Assembly: GCA_050330975.1 (NCBI GenBank)
Contig: JBHJHK010000330.1
Span: 1 to 10,801, forward strand
Reading direction: 5' to 3'
DNA: 10,801 nucleotides
From: JBHJHK01 sp050330975
Lineage (GTDB): Bacteria; Pseudomonadota; Gammaproteobacteria; Competibacterales; Competibacteraceae
Shown here: piece by piece, positions 6,521-10,801 of the stretch
How positions within the stretch are numbered: the first letter of the stretch is position 1
Layout: the number at the start of each line of letters is the position of its first letter
Notes under the pieces: model-generated
Databases searched by the model: none
Told to the model about the DNA's origin: nothing
The model's input: only the letters and a program-made list of their open reading frames with translations
Translations under genes and position numbers: made by a program

Positions 6521-6556
6521 AAAAAAATAAAAAAAAACCTAAAAAAAAACTTTTTT
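6521..6556. other. Phased A-tracts, probable intrinsically curved DNA
   Basis: Runs of 7, 9 and 9 adenines at 6521-6527, 6529-6537 and 6541-6549 are followed by six thymines at 6551-6556. The centres are roughly 9-12 bases apart, close to a helical turn. In a genome this rich in GC such a block stands out. It is a candidate for bent DNA, an UP element or a nucleoid-protein site between the two operons. Confidence 0.6.
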
Positions 6557-6613
6557 GCTTGGAAAACGCTGGCGATAGTGGTTGCTTCGGCAAGAAATAC
6601 TCTGCTTTGCAGC

Positions 6614-6670
6614 TATTTGCCAGAATGGCTATGCTGTGGGGCAAAGCCTCAGTTTGGGCGGTATTTGCCA
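6614..6670. repeat. Evenly spaced TTTGCC / GGCAAA half-sites upstream of fdh1B
   Basis: TATTTGCCA occurs twice as a direct repeat (6614-6622 and 6662-6670). The inverted core GGCAAA lies midway (6640-6645). The three cores start at 6616, 6640 and 6664, exactly 24 bases apart. A related GGCAAG is at 6589-6594. Such spacing suggests binding of a multimeric regulator, but no regulator gene is in the window. Confidence 0.4.
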
Positions 6671-6724
6671 AGCCACTGCCCCCGAACGCCGGCGAAGACC
6701 ATCATCGAGAGGACCCCGTGCGCC

Positions 6725-8452
6725 ATGGCCAAGCCGCTGAACTATCGCCCGGCCACCGCGAGCCACCGCCCGTTGCGCCCCGTGCCCAAGGGCCGCCAAG
6801 TGGACGCCAAAGCCCGCGCTACCGTCTCCGAACAGCTCGAGGGCGCCCCCCGGGGGCGGGAGTGGCTCATCGAGCACCTCCACACCCTCCAAGACGCCTT
6901 TGGCTGCCTGACCACCCCCCACTTGGCGGCCCTGGCGGCGGAGATGAACCTGGCCTTTGCCGAGGTGTTCGAGGTGGCGACGTTTTACGCCCACTTCTTT
7001 GTGGTGGAGGCCGACGCCACCCCCCCTGTGTTGCCCATCGTCCGGGTTTGCGACGGTTTGAGCTGTGAACTGGCCGGGGCCTGTGGCCTCCACGGCGACC
7101 TAGTGGCACACCTGGGGGACCGGGCCACCGTAGTCAAGGCCCCCTGTATGGGTCGCTGCGATGTGGCGCCGGTGGTGGAGGTGGGCCACCGCCACCTGGA
7201 TAACGCCACGGTCGAGACGGTGACTTTTGCCGTGGAAGCCGGGGAGACGGCCCCGGTCATTCCCCCTTACCAAGACTTCGACGCCTACGTGGCCTCGGGG
7301 GGCTATGAACTCCTCAAGGCCTGCCGCCGGGGCAGTTATGAACCCCAGGCCTTTGCCGCCCTTCTGGACACCGCCGGCCTGCGGGGGTTAGGGGGGGCGG
7401 GGTTTCCCACCCACCGCAAGTGGAGCTTTGTCCGCCAGGGGGTCGCCAAGGCCGGCCCCGGCCCGTGTTATGTGGCCATCAACGCCGACGAGGGGGAACC
7501 TGGCACCTTCAAGGATCGCCACCATCTGGAGCGGGAGCCCCATCGGGTGTTGGAGGGGACCTTGATCAGCGCCTGGGGGGTGGGGGCCGAGACGGTCTAC
7601 ATCTACCTGCGGGACGAATACCCCGCCGTCCACCACATCTTCAGCCGGGAGATTCCCCGCCTGACCCAAGCCGGCTTGGCACCCCCGGGGGGAATTCATT
7701 TGCGGCGGGGGGCCGGGGCCTACATCTGCGGCGAAGAGACCGCCATGTTGGAGAGCCTGGAGGGCAAGCGGGGGCTGCCCCGCCACAAGCCCCCCTACGC
7801 CGCCGAGGTGGGTCTGTTTGGTCGCCCCACGTTGATCCACAACGTCGAGACGGTGTACTGGATCCGGGAAATCATCGACAAGGGACCCGAGGCCTTTGCC
7901 GCCCGGGGCAAACCCGGCCACCGGGGGGTGCGGAGTTACTCGGTGTCGGGCCGGGTGAAGCAGCCGGGGGTGAAGGTGGCCCCGGCGGGGACCACAGCCT
8001 TGGAACTCATCGAGCACTACGCCGGCGGCATGTTGGAGGGCCACACCTTCAAGGCCTACTTGCCCGGCGGGGCCTCGGGGGGTATCTTGCCGGCCGCCAT
8101 GGCCGATTTGCCCCTGGATTTTGGTCATCTAGAAGACCACGGCTGCTTTGTGGGTAGCCACGCCGTGGTGATTTTGTCGGACCGGGACAACATGGCCGAT
8201 GTGGCGTTGAATTTGCTGCGCTTTTTCCAAGACGAGAGCTGTGGTCAGTGCACCCCCTGTCGGGCGGGGACCGCCAAGGCCGTGGCCCTCATGGAACGCC
8301 GTCCCTGGGATGGGACGCTTTTAGAGGAGCTGTGCCAGGTCATGGCCGACGCCTCCATTTGCGGCTTGGGCCAGGCGGCCCCCAACCCCATCCGCTCGGT
8401 CCTCAGCCACTTCGCCGCCGATTTAGCCACCGCCACCCCTGCCGAGAGCTGA
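6725..8452 (+). CDS. fdh1B: NAD-dependent formate dehydrogenase, beta (diaphorase) subunit, NuoE-NuoF fusion
   Basis: This subunit takes electrons from the formate-oxidising alpha subunit and reduces NAD+ through FMN in the cytoplasm. The 575-residue product joins two complex I-like modules. The N-terminal NuoE-like part has a [2Fe-2S] site Cys109, Cys114, Cys141 and Cys145 (CDGLSC and APCMGRC). The NuoF-like part has the FMN-site motif GLGGAGFPTHRKW (221-233), NADEGEPGTFKDR (253-265) and GAGAYICGEETA (329-340). Its C-terminal [4Fe-4S] set is Cys506, Cys509, Cys512 (ESCGQCTPC) and Cys546. Length and fusion match Fdh1B of Methylorubrum extorquens better than the separate FdsG and FdsB of Cupriavidus, as I recall them. 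ATG 6725 has AGAGGA 11 bases upstream; longer in-frame extensions run through the control region and look non-coding. fdh1A begins 4 bases after the stop, so the two are translated together. A NuoEF-type hydrogenase subunit is excluded by the neighbour. Confidence 0.93.
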   Translation: MAKPLNYRPATASHRPLRPVPKGRQVDAKARATVSEQLEGAPRGREWLIEHLHTLQDAFGCLTTPHLAALAAEMNLAFAEVFEVATFYAHFFVVEADATPPVLPIVRVCDGLSCELAGACGLHGDLVAHLGDRATVVKAPCMGRCDVAPVVEVGHRHLDNATVETVTFAVEAGETAPVIPPYQDFDAYVASGGYELLKACRRGSYEPQAFAALLDTAGLRGLGGAGFPTHRKWSFVRQGVAKAGPGPCYVAINADEGEPGTFKDRHHLEREPHRVLEGTLISAWGVGAETVYIYLRDEYPAVHHIFSREIPRLTQAGLAPPGGIHLRRGAGAYICGEETAMLESLEGKRGLPRHKPPYAAEVGLFGRPTLIHNVETVYWIREIIDKGPEAFAARGKPGHRGVRSYSVSGRVKQPGVKVAPAGTTALELIEHYAGGMLEGHTFKAYLPGGASGGILPAAMADLPLDFGHLEDHGCFVGSHAVVILSDRDNMADVALNLLRFFQDESCGQCTPCRAGTAKAVALMERRPWDGTLLEELCQVMADASICGLGQAAPNPIRSVLSHFAADLATATPAES

Positions 8453-8456
8453 CGCC

Positions 8457-10801
8457 ATGGCCGCACCTGCTCCTTCCAGCGCCCCTTCCAGCGCCCCTTC
8501 CATCGCCTTTACCCTCGACGGCCACGAGGTGACTGCCCACCCCGGGGAGACCATCTGGCAAGTGGCCAAGCGCACGGGTACCGACATTCCCCACCTGTGT
8601 GCCTTGCCCCAACCGGGCTACCGCTTCGACGGCAATTGCCGGGCCTGTATGGTCGAGGTCGACGGCAGCCGGGTGCTCCAGGCCTCGTGCATCCGCTGCC
8701 CCGAGCCGGGGATGGTGGTCAAGACCCAGTCGGAACGGGCCGTCAAGGCCCGCAAGCTGGTATTTGAGCTGTTGGTGGCCGACCAACCCGAGCGGCGCCA
8801 CCACCCCGACGCCGACGCCCTCTTTTGGCGCTGGGCCGACCGGGTGGGGGCCGAGGCGGGGCGCTTTCCCCCCCGTCGGGCCGTGGCCCCCGATTTGAGC
8901 CATCCGGCCATGGCGGTGCAGTTGGACGCCTGTATCCAGTGCAATCTGTGCGTCCGGGCCTGTCGAGAAGTCCAGGTCAACGACGTCATCGGCATGGCCT
9001 ACCGCAACGCCAAGGCCAAGATCGTCTTCGACTTCGACGACCCCATGGGGGACAGCACCTGTGTGGCTTGTGGCGAGTGCGGCCAGGCCTGCCCCACGGG
9101 GGCGCTATTGCCGGCCAGTGTGGTGGCCCCCCTAGCCCGGGATCCCGACACGGCGCTGCCCGTGGCGGTGGGGGGCAAAACCAGCGACCGCCGGGTGGAC
9201 AGCGTGTGTCCCTACTGCGGGGTGGGCTGTCAGCTCACCTACCACGTGGGACGGGATGCCAAGGGTACCGAGGCCATCCGCTTTGTGGACGGCCGCGACG
9301 GCCCGGCCAACCGGGGGCGGTTGTGCGTCAAGGGGCGATTTGGCTTTGACTACATCCGCCATCCCCAACGCCTCACCACCCCCTTGATCCGCCGGGACGA
9401 CGCCCCCAAGGGGGTCGAATTGGACGTCGACCCGGCCAACCCCTACAGCCACTTTCGCCCCGCCAGTTGGGAAGAGGCCCTGGCCCGGGCGGCGGGGGGC
9501 TTGGCAAGGCTCAAAGACGAGGTGGGGCCCCAGTCGTTGGCGGGCTTTGGCTCGGCCAAGGGCAGCAACGAAGAGGCGTATTTATTTCAAAAGCTGGTGC
9601 GCACCGGGTTTGGCAACAACAACGTCGACCACTGCACAAGGCTTTGCCACGCCTCGTCGGTGGCGGCTTTGATGGAGAACATCGGCTCGGGGGCGGTGAC
9701 GGCGACGTTTAACGAAGTGGCCCACAGCGACGTGGTGATCCTCATCGGCTGCAACCCCACGGTGAACCACCCCGTGGCGGCGACGTTTTTTAAACAGGCG
9801 GCCAAGGCGGGGACGGAGTTGATCATCATGGATCCCCGCCGCCAGGCGTTGAGCCGCTATGCCCGCCACCACCTCCAGTTCACCCCTGGGAGCGATGTGG
9901 CCCTCCTCAACGCCTTGATGCACGTCATCGTCGAAGAAGGGCTTTACGATCCCCAGTATATCGACGCCCACACCGAGGGCTTTGAGGTGTTGCGCCGCCA
10001 CCTGGCGGACTACAACCCCGCAGCCATGGCGCCTTTGTGTGGCATCGAACCCGAGACCCTCCGCACCGTGGCCCGCACCTACGCCACGGCCAAGGCCGCC
10101 ATCATCTTCTGGGGGATGGGCATTTCCCAACACGTCCACGGCACCGACAACGCCCGCTGTCTGATTTCGTTGGCCCTGATGACGGGTCAAGTGGGACGCC
10201 CGGGGACGGGGCTGCACCCTTTGCGGGGCCAAAACAACGTCCAGGGGGCCTCTGATGCCGGGATGATTCCCATGGTGTTCCCCGACTACCGGCGGGTGGG
10301 AGACGACCAGATCCGGGCCACTTTTGAGGCGTTGTGGCAGACGACCCTGGATCCCAAACCGGGCTTGACGGTGGTGGAGATCATGGAGGCGATTGCTGCG
10401 GGGACGGTCAAGGGCATGTACATCATGGGGGAAAACCCGGCCATGTCCGACCCCGACGTCCGCCACGCCCGCCAGGCCCTGGCCAAACTCGAGCACTTGG
10501 TGGTCCAGGACCTGTTCCTCACCGAGACGGCCTGCTACGCCGATGTGGTACTGCCGGCCTCGGCTTGGCCGGAGAAGACCGGTACGGTGACCAACACCAA
10601 CCGCCAAGTCCAGCTGGGGCGCCAGGCCCTTGAGCCCCCCGAGGGGGTGCGCCAGGACTGGGAGCTGATCCAGGCCATGGCCCGGGGCTTGGGCCTGGAC
10701 TGGAACTACCGCCACCCCGCGGAGATTTTCGCCGAGATGAGCCGGGCCATGCCCTCCTTGGCCAACATAACCTGGGAGCGGCTGGAGCGGGAGGGCTCGG
10801 G
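8457..10801 (+). CDS. fdh1A: NAD-dependent formate dehydrogenase, alpha (catalytic) subunit, 3' end outside window
   Basis: The catalytic subunit oxidises formate to CO2 at a molybdenum or tungsten bis-pterin centre and passes electrons through Fe-S clusters to the beta subunit. The window holds 781 codons; family members run to roughly 950-990. A plant-type [2Fe-2S] domain has Cys48, Cys61, Cys64 and Cys78. Two ferredoxin-type [4Fe-4S] sets are at Cys159/162/165/169 and Cys202/205/208/212. The catalytic domain opens with CPYCGVGC (251-258) and Cys290. The metal ligand is probably Cys397 in DHCTRLCHAS, with His398 next to it; it is cysteine, not selenocysteine. Further FdhF-type motifs are IGCNPTVNHP (430-439), GQNNVQGASDAG and GENPAMSDPD. 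No Cys lies between residues 82 and 158, so the His-Cys3 cluster of NuoG appears absent. The start is the first ATG, 4 bases after fdh1B, with a variable N-terminal Ala-Pro-Ser tail. Mo versus W cannot be decided from sequence. Confidence 0.95.
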   Translation, partial: MAAPAPSSAPSSAPSIAFTLDGHEVTAHPGETIWQVAKRTGTDIPHLCALPQPGYRFDGNCRACMVEVDGSRVLQASCIRCPEPGMVVKTQSERAVKARKLVFELLVADQPERRHHPDADALFWRWADRVGAEAGRFPPRRAVAPDLSHPAMAVQLDACIQCNLCVRACREVQVNDVIGMAYRNAKAKIVFDFDDPMGDSTCVACGECGQACPTGALLPASVVAPLARDPDTALPVAVGGKTSDRRVDSVCPYCGVGCQLTYHVGRDAKGTEAIRFVDGRDGPANRGRLCVKGRFGFDYIRHPQRLTTPLIRRDDAPKGVELDVDPANPYSHFRPASWEEALARAAGGLARLKDEVGPQSLAGFGSAKGSNEEAYLFQKLVRTGFGNNNVDHCTRLCHASSVAALMENIGSGAVTATFNEVAHSDVVILIGCNPTVNHPVAATFFKQAAKAGTELIIMDPRRQALSRYARHHLQFTPGSDVALLNALMHVIVEEGLYDPQYIDAHTEGFEVLRRHLADYNPAAMAPLCGIEPETLRTVARTYATAKAAIIFWGMGISQHVHGTDNARCLISLALMTGQVGRPGTGLHPLRGQNNVQGASDAGMIPMVFPDYRRVGDDQIRATFEALWQTTLDPKPGLTVVEIMEAIAAGTVKGMYIMGENPAMSDPDVRHARQALAKLEHLVVQDLFLTETACYADVVLPASAWPEKTGTVTNTNRQVQLGRQALEPPEGVRQDWELIQAMARGLGLDWNYRHPAEIFAEMSRAMPSLANITWERLEREGS
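8469..8501 (+). repeat. In-frame 12-base tandem repeat at the start of fdh1A
   Basis: The unit GCYCCTTCCAGC is present about 2.75 times in a row, encoding APSS-APSS-APS just before the ferredoxin domain. It looks like a slippage-made flexible tail without catalytic role; copy number may vary between strains. Confidence 0.7.

Larger units (their letters stand above)
6310..6724. promoter_or_regulatory. Divergent control region between xoxF (-) and fdh1BA (+)
   Basis: This 415-base gap separates two divergently read operons and must hold both promoters. The xoxF-proximal third has a tandem 8-mer TAGCGATT (6333-6340, 6341-6348) and a CGACG/CGTCG inverted repeat (6373-6377, 6388-6392), so the xoxF leader may be structured. 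The AT-rich core 6441-6475 holds two copies of ATAAAACT 10 bases apart (6447-6454, 6457-6464). Read on the minus strand, TTAAAT and TTTATT sit 17 bases apart there and could be a weak sigma70 promoter for xoxF. Then come A-tracts (6521-6556) and TTTGCC half-sites (6614-6670), closer to fdh1B. No clear consensus promoter is visible on either strand, suggesting activator dependence. No convincing coding region is seen here. Confidence 0.6.

Noticed and set aside
6571..6588. Possible sigma54 promoter (TGG ... TTGCT) upstream of fdh1B
   Set aside because: The GG and GC elements are separated by 11 bases instead of the 10 required, and the conserved A-C after TGGC is missing.
6471..6671. 66-codon minus-strand frame in the control region
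   Set aside because: It reads through the A-tracts as Lys/Phe-rich sequence, has no ribosome site support and no recognisable domain.
6578..6724. 49-residue upstream extension of fdh1B
   Set aside because: It covers the divergent control region, lacks a ribosome site and has no NuoE-like sequence. ATG 6725 begins the conserved part with a Shine-Dalgarno sequence upstream.
1..10801. CRISPR arrays, tRNA or rRNA genes
   Set aside because: I saw no regularly spaced identical repeats with unique spacers and no tRNA- or rRNA-like sequence on either strand.

Overview
This window is a compact C1 (methanol) oxidation locus from a GC-rich Gram-negative bacterium, most likely a methylotrophic or facultatively methylotrophic member of Pseudomonadota. 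Three things point there: a lanthanide-type PQQ methanol dehydrogenase with its own cytochrome and periplasmic partner, glutathione-linked formaldehyde oxidation, and a NuoEF/NuoG-type NAD formate dehydrogenase. The exact family cannot be fixed from this sequence; a gammaproteobacterium is my guess, held loosely. Codon use is strikingly rich in GGG, CCC and GCC in all the intact genes.

Layout. Bases 1-140 hold the tail of a TnpB-like gene and the right-end hairpin of an IS200/IS605-type (IS1341-like) element. It stops about 50 bases before the next gene. Bases 192-2189 (+) encode S-(hydroxymethyl)glutathione dehydrogenase and S-formylglutathione hydrolase, followed by one weak and one strong hairpin. 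Bases 2264 to about 2872 (-) are a decayed gene: signal peptide, YVTN-type beta-propeller blades and an unidentified C-terminal part, broken by at least three frame changes. Bases 3006-6309 (-) carry xoxF, xoxG and xoxJ in that order of transcription, with a terminator-like hairpin between xoxF and xoxG. Bases 6310-6724 are a divergent control region with phased A-tracts and evenly spaced TTTGCC-type half-sites. Bases 6725-10801 (+) carry fdh1B (a NuoE-NuoF fusion) and the first 781 codons of fdh1A, which runs off the window.

Together the genes encode the route methanol -> formaldehyde (XoxF, periplasm; electrons to XoxG) -> S-hydroxymethylglutathione -> S-formylglutathione (FrmA, NADH) -> formate + GSH (FghA) -> CO2 + NADH (Fdh1BA). 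PQQ synthesis genes, a glutathione-formaldehyde activating enzyme and regulators are not in the window. I found no wholly new system. The most unusual points are the broken propeller gene at the 3' end of the xox cluster, the TnpB right end whose guide region would fall in the frmA leader, the xoxF/xoxG hairpin, and the structured divergent promoter region.
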